Positions 25,956 through 36,749 of a DNA stretch of 64,000 bases are shown piece after piece. This DNA is from Mesonia hippocampi (GTDB lineage: Bacteria > Bacteroidota > Bacteroidia > Flavobacteriales > Flavobacteriaceae), in contig NZ_JACIFO010000001.1 of the NCBI RefSeq assembly GCF_014197445.1, positions 62,001 through 126,000 on the forward strand, read 5' to 3'. The position numbers and the translations under genes were made by a program. The stretch's first letter is position 1. Every line of letters starts with the position of its first letter. The notes under the pieces were generated by a model. That model was not told the DNA's origin. It was given only the letters and a program-made list of their open reading frames with translations, and did not search any database.

Positions 25956-27465
25956 ACAATTTTCAACTCCGCAGCGACAATCTAAAATAGGAGTGTTGCT
26001 TATTTTTTTAGAATCATTATTTAAAATTTTAAAAGGTTTATGGGTTTTAGGTGTATACTTACTTGTAAAAAAACCTTCTTTAGAAATGTTATCCTATGGA
26101 CTGATAGGCCTGCTAGGGCTAGGCATAGTAACGCTTTTTTTTAGTGTTTTAAGGTATAAAAATTTTAAGTTTTATATAGATTACACTAAAGAAGAGTTTA
26201 TTTTACAAAAAGGAATTTTTACAAGAGAACAACTCAATATACCTTTCGATAAAATACAGCAAGTTTATTTGAAACGTTCTCTATTACAACGCATTATTGA
26301 TGTTTATGAGGTAGTAATAGATACCGCAGGGAGTAGTGATAAGGAAGTAAATATCAAAGCATTATCGGCAATCGAGGCAAATAGCCTAAAGGATATTTTA
26401 ATAGGATTATCTTTAGAATCTTCTTTTACAGATAGCTCTATTGTACAAGCAAATAACCAGAAGGTAAAGTGGCGACATACATTAACACCTAATACATTAC
26501 TGAAATTAGGGGTAACTTCCAATTATTTAAGAGGAGTAGGCCTTATTTTTGCTTTCTTAGCTACAGTGATTACAGAGTTGAATAGATTTACTACTACAAA
26601 TAACAGCTTTTATCATGAAGTAATTACTTATGTAGAAACTAACTTTACTTCTGTAAATGCAATTGTATTAATTCTATTTATTGCCTTCATTTTTACAATT
26701 ATATTGGGTTTTATTATTTCTACCGTAGAGGTTTTTATAAAATACTTTAATTTGACTTTGGTACAAACGGAAACAAGTATGGAAGTAGAAATGGGATTAA
26801 AAACCAATACAAAAACAATATTGAAGCCAAGACGTGTTCAGATGCTAATATTTAGTGTAACCCCTATCCATAAGTACTTTAATTTACATAAGGTCAGGGT
26901 TGTTTTAGCAGGAAGCTCAGATCAATTTAAGCAACAAAAAAATAATTTAACAATTCCAGGTTTACCTATAGATAAACTAGCTAAAATAAAAGCTTTTTTA
27001 TATAAAAAAGATACAGAAACAACCGATGTAAGAATAAAACCCCATCGGATATTAATATTTAGAAATATATTAATGGCATCGATTCCTCTATTAATATTTG
27101 TAGTGTTTGTTTATCTATTTTTGGGATGGTCTTGGCCGTTTATAATACCTTTTATTTTACTATACGGAATAGTAATGTACTTTTTTGTAAAAAAATATTA
27201 TCAAGGCTTAGAATTGAAAATAACAGAAAGTTTTATAATCAAAAAACAAGGGGTTTGGCAGCAAAAGCTTAAAATAATAGAGGCTTATAAATTACAATCT
27301 ATAAGTATTAAGCAGGCCATTTGGCTAAAAAAACGAGGTTTATATAGGGTTACTTTTCATACCGCAGGAGGAGATTTATCTTTTCCGTTAGTGCCTCAAA
27401 AAGCTTTAACTTCTATTAATAAAATACTTTATAAAATAGAAACCTCTCATAAGGTTTGGATGTAA
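25948..27465 (+). CDS. Bacterial PH-domain membrane protein (YdbT-like)
   Basis: 505 residues, larger partner of the preceding protein. At least three bPH2 units are visible (LQKGIFTREQLNIPFDKIQQ region; KTNTKTILKPRRVQMLIF region; IIKKQGVWQQKLKIIEAYKL region) separated by pairs of membrane helices (about 18-65, 190-260, 375-415). No enzyme motif is present. It overlaps the YdbS-like gene by 8 bases. The arrangement fits a two-subunit membrane complex. Confidence 0.88.
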   Translation: MNKQFSTPQRQSKIGVLLIFLESLFKILKGLWVLGVYLLVKKPSLEMLSYGLIGLLGLGIVTLFFSVLRYKNFKFYIDYTKEEFILQKGIFTREQLNIPFDKIQQVYLKRSLLQRIIDVYEVVIDTAGSSDKEVNIKALSAIEANSLKDILIGLSLESSFTDSSIVQANNQKVKWRHTLTPNTLLKLGVTSNYLRGVGLIFAFLATVITELNRFTTTNNSFYHEVITYVETNFTSVNAIVLILFIAFIFTIILGFIISTVEVFIKYFNLTLVQTETSMEVEMGLKTNTKTILKPRRVQMLIFSVTPIHKYFNLHKVRVVLAGSSDQFKQQKNNLTIPGLPIDKLAKIKAFLYKKDTETTDVRIKPHRILIFRNILMASIPLLIFVVFVYLFLGWSWPFIIPFILLYGIVMYFFVKKYYQGLELKITESFIIKKQGVWQQKLKIIEAYKLQSISIKQAIWLKKRGLYRVTFHTAGGDLSFPLVPQKALTSINKILYKIETSHKVWM

Positions 27466-27469
27466 AACA

Positions 27470-27500
27470 AAAAACTCGCTGTTATTATTAGCGAGTTTTT
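27470..27500. terminator. Bidirectional terminator
   Basis: AAAAACTCGCT (27470-27480) / AGCGAGTTTTT (27490-27500), perfect 11-bp stem with a 9-base loop. It lies between two convergent genes and has A and T runs on either side, so it can stop both. Confidence 0.9.
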
Positions 27501-27522
27501 TGTTTTTATGATAAAAAGCGTA

Positions 27523-29937
27523 TTATCTTAACTTAGGAAAATCTGTAGGATTTACCTCATTAAAAATCTCATATACTTTTTCAAAAATATCTTCGGCAGA
27601 AGGTTTAGAGAAATAATCTCCATCGGTACCGTATGCAGGGCGGTGCGCTTTTGCGGTTAAACATGCTGGTTTGCTATCTAAATAACGATAAGCGTTTTGC
27701 TTGTCTAATATTTCTGATAAGATATATGAAGAAGCTCCGCCTGGTACATCTTCATCTATTACAAGTAAACGGTTTGTTTTTTGTATACTCTTTGTAATGT
27801 CTTGGTGGATATCGAATGGTAATAAAGATTGTACATCGATAACTTCTGCATTAATACCTACTTCCATTAATTCTTTTGCCGCTTCTTCTACAATACGTAG
27901 GGTAGAGCCGTAAGAAACAAGTGTGATGTCGTTTCCTTCTCGTATGGTTTCTGTAACACCAATAGGCGTTTTAAATTCACCTAAGTTGGTAGGTAGTTTT
28001 TCTTTTAAGCGGTATCCGTTTAAGCATTCTACAACCAATGCTGGCTCGTCACTTTCTAATAAGGTATTGTAAAAGCCTGCGGCTTTGGTCATGTTACGAG
28101 GTACCAAAACATGCATACCTCTTATTAGATGGATGATTCCGCCCATAGGTGAACCACTATGCCATATACCTTCTAGACGGTGACCACGTGTACGTACAAT
28201 AAGTGGTGCTTTTTGTTTTCCTTTGGTACGGTAGTGTAATGTGGCTAAATCATCGCTCATAATTTGCAATGCATACAAAATATAATCAAGGTACTGAATT
28301 TCGGCTATTGGGCGTAATCCTCGCATGGCCATTCCTATTCCTTGTCCAAGAATAGTAGCTTCTCGTATACCTGTGTCAGCAACACGAAGTTCTCCGTACT
28401 TGGCTTGCATGCCTTCTAAACCTTGGTTTACATCTCCAATATTCCCTGTGTCTTCTCCAAAAATTAAGCTTTCTGGGTATTTTTCAAAAATCTTATCAAA
28501 ATTATCTCTTAATACAATACGTGCGTCTACTTCTTCGGTATTTTCATCATAAGTAGGTAATACCTCTTCTACCTGATAGGCAGACCATTTGCTTTGGCTA
28601 TACAGGTGGCTGCTGTAGTCGGGTTGGTTTTCTTCGAAGTAGTTGGTTATCCAATTTAATACATTGGTTTTGGCTTCTGTATTTTCGTGGCGTACATAAC
28701 GCAATGCTTTGCGAGCAGTGCGTAACACTTCATGTTTTTGTACGGTTTGGATAGCGGTAAGCTCTTCGAGTAGTGGAGTAATAAAGTTTTTATTGCTGCT
28801 GCTTTCTGCAAGTTTGCTAAGTAAAGCAATTGCTTCTTTTTGTGCTTTTTTCGGTGCTTGATTTACGGCTTTCCAAGCTTCTTTTTTACCGTTGCTTACT
28901 TCTTTTTTTGCAGCTTTTTCAATCTCGCTTAATTCCTCTTCTGTAGCTATATTGTTTGTAAGTATCCAGGTACGCATTTGTGCATTACAATCGTATTCTT
29001 TTTCCCAAGCTAAGCGATCTTTGGATTTGTATCTTTCGTGAGACCCAGAGGTTGAGTGCCCCTGCGGTTGTGTAAGCTCGGTAACATGTATAAGTACTGG
29101 TACGTGCTCTTCGCGAGAAATTTTACTTGCTTTTTGGTAAGCTTCTATAAGTTCGGCATAGTCCCAACCTTTTACTACTAGAATTTCATATCCGTTATTT
29201 TCTTTATCACGTTGGAAACCTTTTACGATTTCAGAAATGTTTTCTTTAGTAGTTTGGTATTTAGCAGGAACCGAAATTCCGTATTTATCATCCCAAACGC
29301 TAATTACCATAGGTACTTGCATTACACCAGCGGCATTTAGGGTTTCCCAAAATAAACCTTCGCTAGTACTAGCGTTACCAATAGTACCCCATGCAATCTC
29401 GTTTCCTTCGATAGAGAAGTGCTCTGCATTTGTGATATCTTTTACGTTTCTGTATATTTTAGAAGCCTGTGCAAGCCCTAATAAACGTGGCATTTGTCCT
29501 GCTGTAGGAGAGATGTCTGCACTGGAGTTTGGTTGGTCTGTAAGTTTTTTCCAACTGCCGTCTTCATGTAAACTATGTGTGCCAAAATGCCCACCCATTT
29601 GTCTACCAGCAGCCATAGGCTCGTCCTCAATATTTGTATTTGCATAAAGCCCTGCAAAAAACTCTTGTGGTGTTAACAGGCCTAAGGCCATCATAAAAGT
29701 TTGGTCTCTGTAATACCCTGAGCGAAAATCTCCGTTTTTAAAGGCTTTTGCCATGGCAAGTTGAGGCACTTCTTTCCCGTCGCCAAAAATTCCGAATTTA
29801 GCTTTTCCTGTAAGTACTTCTCTTCTTCCAAGTAAACTACATTCTCTACTAACTACGGCTAATTTATAATCTTCTAAGATTTGTTTTTGAAACTCTTCGA
29901 AAGAAATATCTTTATTTTTTAATAAGGTATCTTGCAT
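27523..29937 (-). CDS. 2-oxoacid dehydrogenase E1, fused alpha and beta subunits (branched-chain type)
   Basis: Thiamine diphosphate-dependent decarboxylase of a 2-oxoacid dehydrogenase complex. 804 residues: the E1-alpha half (about 1-400) has FRSGYYRDQTFMMALGL, RQMGGHFGTHS and a ThDP-binding region IGNASTSEGLFWETLNAAG; the E1-beta half (about 475-804) has FGEDTGNIGDVNQGLEG, IREATILGQGIGMAMRGL and LLVIDEDVPGGASSYIL. Fused E1 of this size is common in Bacteroidota and usually assigned to branched-chain substrates; pyruvate cannot be excluded. No E2 or E3 gene is nearby. Confidence 0.92.
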   Translation of the reverse strand: MQDTLLKNKDISFEEFQKQILEDYKLAVVSRECSLLGRREVLTGKAKFGIFGDGKEVPQLAMAKAFKNGDFRSGYYRDQTFMMALGLLTPQEFFAGLYANTNIEDEPMAAGRQMGGHFGTHSLHEDGSWKKLTDQPNSSADISPTAGQMPRLLGLAQASKIYRNVKDITNAEHFSIEGNEIAWGTIGNASTSEGLFWETLNAAGVMQVPMVISVWDDKYGISVPAKYQTTKENISEIVKGFQRDKENNGYEILVVKGWDYAELIEAYQKASKISREEHVPVLIHVTELTQPQGHSTSGSHERYKSKDRLAWEKEYDCNAQMRTWILTNNIATEEELSEIEKAAKKEVSNGKKEAWKAVNQAPKKAQKEAIALLSKLAESSSNKNFITPLLEELTAIQTVQKHEVLRTARKALRYVRHENTEAKTNVLNWITNYFEENQPDYSSHLYSQSKWSAYQVEEVLPTYDENTEEVDARIVLRDNFDKIFEKYPESLIFGEDTGNIGDVNQGLEGMQAKYGELRVADTGIREATILGQGIGMAMRGLRPIAEIQYLDYILYALQIMSDDLATLHYRTKGKQKAPLIVRTRGHRLEGIWHSGSPMGGIIHLIRGMHVLVPRNMTKAAGFYNTLLESDEPALVVECLNGYRLKEKLPTNLGEFKTPIGVTETIREGNDITLVSYGSTLRIVEEAAKELMEVGINAEVIDVQSLLPFDIHQDITKSIQKTNRLLVIDEDVPGGASSYILSEILDKQNAYRYLDSKPACLTAKAHRPAYGTDGDYFSKPSAEDIFEKVYEIFNEVNPTDFPKLR

Positions 29938-30108
29938 GGTTATTAACTTTTTATGATGCTTGCGAAGATAATAAAAAAGAGTATAAATGTCAATCGATTT
30001 TTGCAGATAATATACCTATATGTTTATATGTTGAATATTTTTTAATAAAAACGGCTTTTTGGAAATAAATGTATAAAAAATGTTATTTTTTCCTTGAAGT
30101 AAAGCGGC

Positions 30109-32949
30109 TTAATACCATTTTCTGGTGAATAATTTAATGAGTGTATTAAAATCTAACGAAATAATAAAACGTATTTTTTGGTCGTAATTGTTTTGTTCTG
30201 GTTCCCAGCCTAAGGATGAATATAGCGGGAGGTAGATTTCAAAATAATCTTGTACTAAGTTTAAACGAATTCCAGAGTCGTATAGAAATTCTGCTTTTTG
30301 TGTTCTGTTTTTTACGATGCCAACATCGGCATATAGCATAATCCAATTCCAAAGGGTAAAACTGGTGTTTGCCGTTAGCATATATTGGTTTGCAAATGCG
30401 GGTTCGAGTTTAGATTTAAAACCACCTTCGGCAGCGATATACTGCTGACTAAATAATCCGCTACTTTCACTTCTTCCGTAATAATTATAATCAAACATAT
30501 AATCTGAAGGACGATCTAATGCAAAGCTAAAATAGTTGGAGTTTGTACTTTCATTAAACAAAAAAGCGCCAGCAAATAAGCGGAGTTCTATTTGCCTGTT
30601 GTTAAGAAAAAGTTTTCGCCATTTGGCAGTTGCAGAAATTTTGCTAAACTTTTTAGCAACTTGATAATCTAATGTGGTCGCAAAATAGTTAATAAAGTTT
30701 CGGTTGCTATAAGTGTATTGAATGTTTGCAATGCTATAATCAGGTTCTTCTGTAGGGTTTAATATACTCCCGTCTCTAAGCACATTTACACTTCTTAGAC
30801 TAAGTATTTGGCGTTTGTTGTTGCGTAAATCGGGTTCTCTGAAATAAATGTTTAAATACGGGGAAAACCGGTAATAAAATAAATTTTTAGCATAGGAGTT
30901 TCGTGTGCCACTAAAACCATAAGTTACCTGGTATATTGGCTGTTCTTGGTATTGGTGGGTGTTGCTTAGGGTTGCCGAACCTACCAAGGCATTACTTCGT
31001 AAACCGTATTTGGGAGAGATTTTATAATTAAAGGTTTTTCTTAAAAAACTTCGGTTAGATAACCTAGGTCCAAGGCTTAACCCGTCGTATAAATTGTAGG
31101 AAAACTCGGGCATAAGAAAACTTTGCTGATACCGTGGGTCTTCGATATCTTTAAGGAGGCGTATTTGTGGAGGTCTATTAAATATACCTGTAACTTTTTT
31201 GTAATTGTTCCGCTGATTAAATTCGGGTAAAATTCCTTCGTAGTTTACCGCTATACGTGTTACGTTTTTTTTAGGGATTTTTGCCGTATAGTTTCCGTTT
31301 TGTGGACTAACCCATGTTTTATAGACAATCTTATTTTTTGATAAGCCATAAACAGGAACTGGAATTTGATTAGAAGATTTGTTTTTGATATGAACAATCA
31401 ACGAGTCGGTTTCTTTTTCTACCGCCTGAATTTTAAAATCTATTTTTTTGCTGCTATTTATATAATCGTTTTTAAACCAATTGATGTTTTTGTTGCTATA
31501 TTTTTGTAAACTTTCGTAAAAATCATCTGCGGTTACTTCGCTTAATTGATAGGTGTTAAAAAAATACTTGATGGCATTAGGAATTTTATTTTCTTTTAAA
31601 TAATCGTCTAATACCTCCAAACCAACCCCAGCTTTAAAAGGGATGGCTATGTTTTTATTAAACTTTAGAAGGGAGTCGGTTTGGCTATTTACAGGTTGGT
31701 CTAAATTCATCCGAGCCATATTGAGGTATAAAAAGGCATAGCGGTAATTAAAATTTACATCGGCAAGATGAAACCAGCGTACGCCTATAATGCTAGATAA
31801 ATTACCCAGCAGCTTCATGTCTTTATAGTACGTATTTACATAATCTATCATTAATTTTGTGGTGATAGCGTCGTAAACCCATTTTTCTGTCCGAGGATTA
31901 AGCGTTAAGGAATTTGCAAGATACTGCCGTGTAATGCTTTTAAGCATTTTAATCTCGTATTGAAACCCATCGGGAAAGGGTTGTATAAATTTAGGAAGTT
32001 GATTAAGTCCATATACAGGATTATTTAAATAATCTTCTTGTGTAAGCAACATTTTATCTTGGGGGAAATTCCCTAAATGCTGCTGAAGGTAATCTGCAAT
32101 TCGGTTAATAATGATGCTTTGCATGCCTTCTTGCATTGTATTATTATCGATATTGCTAATTAAGGTAAAGTAACGTGTGTTGAAACTTTTAAACTCAGCT
32201 TCTTTTAGCAGGTATAGCTTTGTGTTAAGAAGCTTATGTCCTGTTAAGGTAATTTGCGTATCTTCTATTTGTTGGTGTAGCGATGAAAATACCGAATAGT
32301 TTTTAGGAAGTAATAAATTTAAGGAGAGGTTAAATTTATTAAAATACATATCGTCTAAATTTTTATGGCTGTAGGTTTGCCAAGAATTTTTATAGACGCT
32401 AGGGGTTATAAGCCAGTAATTAAGCTTATAGCCTTTATCATCATAACCAAAACGTGTAAAACTACTGCTAGGAATTTTTACGGTATAAACAAGCGATAGC
32501 TTAAGGCTTTGTTGTGGTAATAAGACTTTATTGAGTTTAACTCTAATAATATCGGGTTGGTTTTCTGGGCGCTCCCAAATTAGATTTTCTTCATTATTGG
32601 TAAGTTTAAGCAATAAGGTACTTCCTCGTTCTTCTTCGTTAGCGTAATAGAATTTACGTTCGTAATCTTCGGTAAATTTTTTTCCTAAAGGGGTAAGCTT
32701 ATGGCTAAAAGCATTTGCCCAATCGTTTAGGAAAATTTCGGTTAATGTTTTGGTAGAAGTGTTTGTATATTCAATCTCCTGGGTAATGCTCAAGCTATTG
32801 GCTTCCTCAAGTAATTCTACCGAAGCGGTGATAGTGGTGTTTTGAGCAAAGCTTATGGCAATACATAGAAATAAAAATAAAAGACAACTATAAAGCTTCA
32901 AGCGAATGGAGATTAAATGGTTTTTATATAAATAAAGAAAGAAATTCAA
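30109..32949 (-). CDS. Degenerate M1-peptidase-like protein with C-terminal outer-membrane barrel
   Basis: 946 residues. A signal peptide ends near ISFAQN (residue 36). About residues 40-520 resemble M1/gluzincin aminopeptidases in layout: N-terminal beta-domain, then SITRQYLANSLTLN and WVYDAITTKLMIDY at the places where HExxH and the NEG-type Glu would be. Neither motif exists, and no HExxH is found anywhere, so zinc catalysis is unlikely. The rest, to the terminal LFTRKWY, is a series of aromatic-rich beta strands typical of an outer-membrane barrel. It follows the LOG and uvrA genes on the same strand. Function unknown; the peptidase relationship is inferred from layout. Confidence 0.78.
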   Translation of the reverse strand: MNFFLYLYKNHLISIRLKLYSCLLFLFLCIAISFAQNTTITASVELLEEANSLSITQEIEYTNTSTKTLTEIFLNDWANAFSHKLTPLGKKFTEDYERKFYYANEEERGSTLLLKLTNNEENLIWERPENQPDIIRVKLNKVLLPQQSLKLSLVYTVKIPSSSFTRFGYDDKGYKLNYWLITPSVYKNSWQTYSHKNLDDMYFNKFNLSLNLLLPKNYSVFSSLHQQIEDTQITLTGHKLLNTKLYLLKEAEFKSFNTRYFTLISNIDNNTMQEGMQSIIINRIADYLQQHLGNFPQDKMLLTQEDYLNNPVYGLNQLPKFIQPFPDGFQYEIKMLKSITRQYLANSLTLNPRTEKWVYDAITTKLMIDYVNTYYKDMKLLGNLSSIIGVRWFHLADVNFNYRYAFLYLNMARMNLDQPVNSQTDSLLKFNKNIAIPFKAGVGLEVLDDYLKENKIPNAIKYFFNTYQLSEVTADDFYESLQKYSNKNINWFKNDYINSSKKIDFKIQAVEKETDSLIVHIKNKSSNQIPVPVYGLSKNKIVYKTWVSPQNGNYTAKIPKKNVTRIAVNYEGILPEFNQRNNYKKVTGIFNRPPQIRLLKDIEDPRYQQSFLMPEFSYNLYDGLSLGPRLSNRSFLRKTFNYKISPKYGLRSNALVGSATLSNTHQYQEQPIYQVTYGFSGTRNSYAKNLFYYRFSPYLNIYFREPDLRNNKRQILSLRSVNVLRDGSILNPTEEPDYSIANIQYTYSNRNFINYFATTLDYQVAKKFSKISATAKWRKLFLNNRQIELRLFAGAFLFNESTNSNYFSFALDRPSDYMFDYNYYGRSESSGLFSQQYIAAEGGFKSKLEPAFANQYMLTANTSFTLWNWIMLYADVGIVKNRTQKAEFLYDSGIRLNLVQDYFEIYLPLYSSLGWEPEQNNYDQKIRFIISLDFNTLIKLFTRKWY

Positions 32950-33002
32950 CTACTTGAAAATATAAGCAGTTGAATTTTACATATTTTTGAGGTGTGAAAT
33001 CC

Positions 33003-33695
33003 TTAGAAATTAGGACTTAAATTATATTTAGTGTAGAAGTTATCTAATATTTCAAGAACTTCTTCTGGCGTGTCTACCAATTGTATTAAATCTAAATCTT
33101 CTGGGCTAATGTTGCTAAACTTATCTAAGAGCACATTTTTTACCCATTCAAACAACCCTCCCCAAAATTCGGTACCTACTAGAATAATAGGAAATTTATC
33201 TATTTTATGAGTTTGTATAAGTGTAATTGCTTCAAAAAGTTCGTCTAACGTACCAAAGCCTCCTGGCATTACTACAAAGCCTTGTGAGTATTTTACAAAC
33301 ATTACTTTACGAACAAAAAAGTAATCGAAATTTAAATTTTTGTCATGGTCTATGTATTTATTATCGAATTGCTCGAAAGGTAAATCGATGTTTAAACCTA
33401 CCGATGTTCCTCCTGCAATATTGGCGCCTTTATTTCCTGCTTCCATAATTCCAGGACCACCACCGGTAATTACACCGTAACCATGATCTACAATTTTTTC
33501 TGCTACCTCACAGGCTATTTGGTAATATTTATCTTCGGGTTTTGTTCTGGCAGAACCAAATATAGATACACAAGGACCTATTTGGCTCATACGTTCGTAA
33601 CCATGAACAAATTCTCCCATAATTTTAAAAAGTGCCCAGCTATCGTTAGTTTTTATTTCATTCCAGGCTTTTGAATGTTTTTGTTTAAAGCTCAT
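33003..33695 (-). CDS. LOG-family protein (TIGR00730-type Rossmann fold)
   Basis: 230 residues. The family includes nucleoside-monophosphate phosphoribohydrolases of the cytokinin LOG group. The signature PGGFGTLDELFEA (about 141-153) and the nucleotide-binding loop GGGPGIMEAGNKGA (about 77-90) are both present, with VSIFGSARTKPED near the start. Whether this member hydrolyses AMP is not shown. The gene starts 27 bases after uvrA on the same strand and is probably co-transcribed with it. Confidence 0.9.
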   Translation of the reverse strand: MSFKQKHSKAWNEIKTNDSWALFKIMGEFVHGYERMSQIGPCVSIFGSARTKPEDKYYQIACEVAEKIVDHGYGVITGGGPGIMEAGNKGANIAGGTSVGLNIDLPFEQFDNKYIDHDKNLNFDYFFVRKVMFVKYSQGFVVMPGGFGTLDELFEAITLIQTHKIDKFPIILVGTEFWGGLFEWVKNVLLDKFSNISPEDLDLIQLVDTPEEVLEILDNFYTKYNLSPNF

Positions 33696-33722
33696 ATTGT
33701 TTTTTCTTTACTCTATAATAGG

Positions 33723-36554
33723 TTAATTTAATTCTTTACGAAGAAATTTAGCGGTATAACTTTTCTTCTTTTTTATAATTTCTTCTGGTGTTCCTTTAGC
33801 AATAACCTCGCCACCTTTTTCGCCACCTTCATACCCAATATCAATAATGTAGTCGGCAAGTTTTATAACATCCATATTATGCTCGATGATAAGTACGGTG
33901 TTGCCTTTATCGGTTAAGGTATTTAATACATTCATTAGTACGTTGATATCTTCAAAATGTAAACCTGTAGTAGGTTCATCTAGAATATAAAATGTATTTC
34001 CTGTATCGCGTTTAGAAAGTTCGGTAGCTAATTTTATGCGTTGCGCCTCTCCACCAGAAAGGGTTGTGCTTTGTTGCCCTAGCGTGATATAGCCTAAGCC
34101 AACATCGGCTAAGGTTTTCAATTTACGATATATTTTTGGAATATGTTCAAAAAATTGGGTGGCTTCTGTAATGGTCATTTCCAAAACATCACTTATCGAT
34201 TTTCCTTTATACCTAATCTCTAGGGTTTCTCTGTTAAAGCGTTTTCCTTGGCAGGTTTCACAATCTACATAAACATCTGGCAGAAAATTCATTTCGATTA
34301 CACGTAATCCAGCACCTTTACAGGTTTCACAACGTCCGCCTTTTACATTAAAACTAAAACGACCAGGTTTATAACCGCGTATCATGGCTTCTGGGGTTTT
34401 TGTAAAAAGATTTCTAATTTCAGAAAACACGCCAGTATATGTAGCGGGATTAGACCTTGGTGTACGCCCAATGGGGGTTTGATTGATATCGATTACTTTA
34501 TCGATATGTTCTAAGCCTTTAATTTTTTTGTAGGGTTTAGGCTCTTTTACGCCATTAAAGTAATGAGCGTTCATGATAGGGTAGAGGGTCTCGTTAATAA
34601 GGGTAGATTTTCCGCTTCCTGAAACCCCTGTAACCAAAATCATTTTTCCTAAAGGCAATTTGACCGAAACATTTTTTAGGTTATTTCCTGTAGCTCCGGT
34701 TAATTCAATATAATTTCCATTTCCTTCTCGGCGTTTTTTAGGAATTTCAATTTTCTTTTTTCCGTTAAGGTATTGGGCGGTAAGTGTGTTGTGTTTTAAA
34801 ATTTCTTTGGGAGTGCCTTGGCTAATAATTTCGCCACCGTATTTTCCTGCAAAAGGACCTATGTCTATCACATAATCGGCACGTTCAATCATGTCTTTAT
34901 CATGCTCTACAACAATGACGGAATTACCTATTTGCTTTAGTGCTGCTAACGAATTGATTAACTTCTCATTATCTCGTTGATGTAAACCAATGCTAGGCTC
35001 GTCTAATATATAAAGTACGCCGACCAATTGCGAACCAATTTGTGTTGCTAAGCGAATGCGTTGTGCTTCGCCTCCTGATAGGCTTTTAGAACTTCTATTA
35101 AGCGATAAGTAAGTAAGGCCAACATCTACTAAAAATTGTAAGCGGGTAGAAATTTCTTTTACAATTTCTTCGGCTATTTTTAGTTGATTTTTGGTAAGTT
35201 CATTAGGGAGGTTTTTAAACCATAAACTTAGGCTTGCGATATCTTTTTCAGCTAACTGAGCAATGTTTTTATCATTTATTTTAAAGTAAAGTGCCTCTTG
35301 TTGTAATCTTGAACCATTGCAAGTTGGGCAGTTTACTTTATTCATGTACTTTTTTGCCCATCGGCGTAAGCTAGAGGAATCGGACTGTTGGTAAGTGTTT
35401 TCGATAAAAGGTACAATGCCTTCAAAATCTATCTTAAAATTACGGGTTATACCAACTTCTGCAGAGGTTTGCTTAAAGGTTTCTTTTCCTCCGTATAAAA
35501 TCATTTCAAGCGCTTCTTCTGGGATGCTATTTATCGCATCGGTAAGTTTGAAATCGAAGCGTTTTGCGATGAGTTCTAATTGTTTGAAAAACCAATTTTT
35601 TTTGTATTCCCCTTGCGGGTCAATTCCTCCGTTTTTTATAGATTTTTTTGGGTTAGGAATAATTTTATCGATAACCGCTTTTTGCAAGCTTCCTATTCCG
35701 TTACAAGTAGGGCAAGCTCCTTTGGGCGAGTTGAACGAAAAATTATTAGGCTCGGGTACGGGGTAAGAAATCCCAGTTGAAGGGCACATTAAATCTCTAC
35801 TAAAATAACGAAGCTTTTCTTCCTTATGAGGAATAAGCATCATGATATTATCACCTTGGTTTAAAGCTGTTTTTATACTTTGGTTAAGGCGTGCGTTTGT
35901 GGCTTTGTTATCTTCTACAAGTAGTCTGTCTATTACAACTTCAATATCATGTGTTTTATATCGGTCAAGCTTCATTCCTTTTTCAATATCTAGAATTTCA
36001 CCATCTACACGTACTTTAAGGAATCCTTTTTTAGCAATTTGTTCAAATAGTTCGCGGTAATGCCCTTTTCTTGCTCGTATGATAGGAGCAAGGATATTGA
36101 TGCGTTTACCGAGGTAATCTTTCTTGATAAGCTCTTGGATTTGCTCATCAGAGTAACTTACCATTTTTTCTCCTGTTTTATAGCTATACGCATCGCCAGC
36201 TCTAGCAAATAGCAAGCGCATAAAATCGTAAATCTCGGTAATGGTACCTACGGTACTTCTTGGGTTTTTACTGGTGGTTTTTTGTTCGATGGCTATTACG
36301 GGAGATAGTCCTTCTATTTTATCTACATCGGGACGTTCTAGACCGCCTAAAAATTGACGAGCATAAGCAGAAAAAGTTTCGATATACCTGCGTTGACCTT
36401 CGGCATAAATGGTATCGAAGGCCAAGGATGATTTCCCAGAACCAGATAACCCGGTTATAACAACCAGTTTATCTCTTGGTATTTTTATGTCTATATTTTT
36501 TAGGTTGTGCTCTCGGGCACCTATTACCTCTATATATTCGTTTGTGTTTTTCAT
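33723..36554 (-). CDS. uvrA: Excinuclease ABC subunit A
   Basis: Damage-recognition ATPase of nucleotide excision repair. I place the start at 36554 ([18 protein letters not shown], 943 residues) because the 17 residues from an upstream ATG at 36605 are unrelated to the family. Two ABC modules: Walker [15 protein letters not shown] and [14 protein letters not shown], signatures [13 protein letters not shown] and [13 protein letters not shown]. Zinc-binding pairs [24 protein letters not shown] and CETCQGKR are all present. First gene of a minus-strand run with the LOG-family gene. Confidence 0.98.
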   Translation of the reverse strand: MKNTNEYIEVIGAREHNLKNIDIKIPRDKLVVITGLSGSGKSSLAFDTIYAEGQRRYIETFSAYARQFLGGLERPDVDKIEGLSPVIAIEQKTTSKNPRSTVGTITEIYDFMRLLFARAGDAYSYKTGEKMVSYSDEQIQELIKKDYLGKRINILAPIIRARKGHYRELFEQIAKKGFLKVRVDGEILDIEKGMKLDRYKTHDIEVVIDRLLVEDNKATNARLNQSIKTALNQGDNIMMLIPHKEEKLRYFSRDLMCPSTGISYPVPEPNNFSFNSPKGACPTCNGIGSLQKAVIDKIIPNPKKSIKNGGIDPQGEYKKNWFFKQLELIAKRFDFKLTDAINSIPEEALEMILYGGKETFKQTSAEVGITRNFKIDFEGIVPFIENTYQQSDSSSLRRWAKKYMNKVNCPTCNGSRLQQEALYFKINDKNIAQLAEKDIASLSLWFKNLPNELTKNQLKIAEEIVKEISTRLQFLVDVGLTYLSLNRSSKSLSGGEAQRIRLATQIGSQLVGVLYILDEPSIGLHQRDNEKLINSLAALKQIGNSVIVVEHDKDMIERADYVIDIGPFAGKYGGEIISQGTPKEILKHNTLTAQYLNGKKKIEIPKKRREGNGNYIELTGATGNNLKNVSVKLPLGKMILVTGVSGSGKSTLINETLYPIMNAHYFNGVKEPKPYKKIKGLEHIDKVIDINQTPIGRTPRSNPATYTGVFSEIRNLFTKTPEAMIRGYKPGRFSFNVKGGRCETCKGAGLRVIEMNFLPDVYVDCETCQGKRFNRETLEIRYKGKSISDVLEMTITEATQFFEHIPKIYRKLKTLADVGLGYITLGQQSTTLSGGEAQRIKLATELSKRDTGNTFYILDEPTTGLHFEDINVLMNVLNTLTDKGNTVLIIEHNMDVIKLADYIIDIGYEGGEKGGEVIAKGTPEEIIKKKKSYTAKFLRKELN

Positions 36555-36708
36555 GGTCGTATTCCAAGCGGCTAATTTACTAAATATCGTATTGATAATA
36601 CACAAATCTGTGTTCTTCCTGCTTCCTCATTATTTCAAAAAAACGGCAATGTGTATTTTTTCTTAAGAAAAAGTTATCAAAATATTTTATAAATCAAGTT
36701 TTCATTTC

Positions 36709-36716
36709 TATGTTTG
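36709..36716 (+). promoter_or_regulatory. TAnnTTTG -7 box for the first propeller gene
   Basis: TATGTTTG, a perfect match to the Bacteroidota -7 consensus, 33 bases before the ATG at 36750. The same box stands 31 bases before the paralogous gene at 38838, and both are followed by a shared TTTAGATT stretch. Confidence 0.65.
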
Positions 36717-36749
36717 CAATATTAATTTAGATTGAATAAAAATAAGAAC

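Noticed and set aside
36555-36605. Longer N-terminus for UvrA
   Set aside because: The 17 residues are not part of the family, which starts with the [10 protein letters not shown] region.
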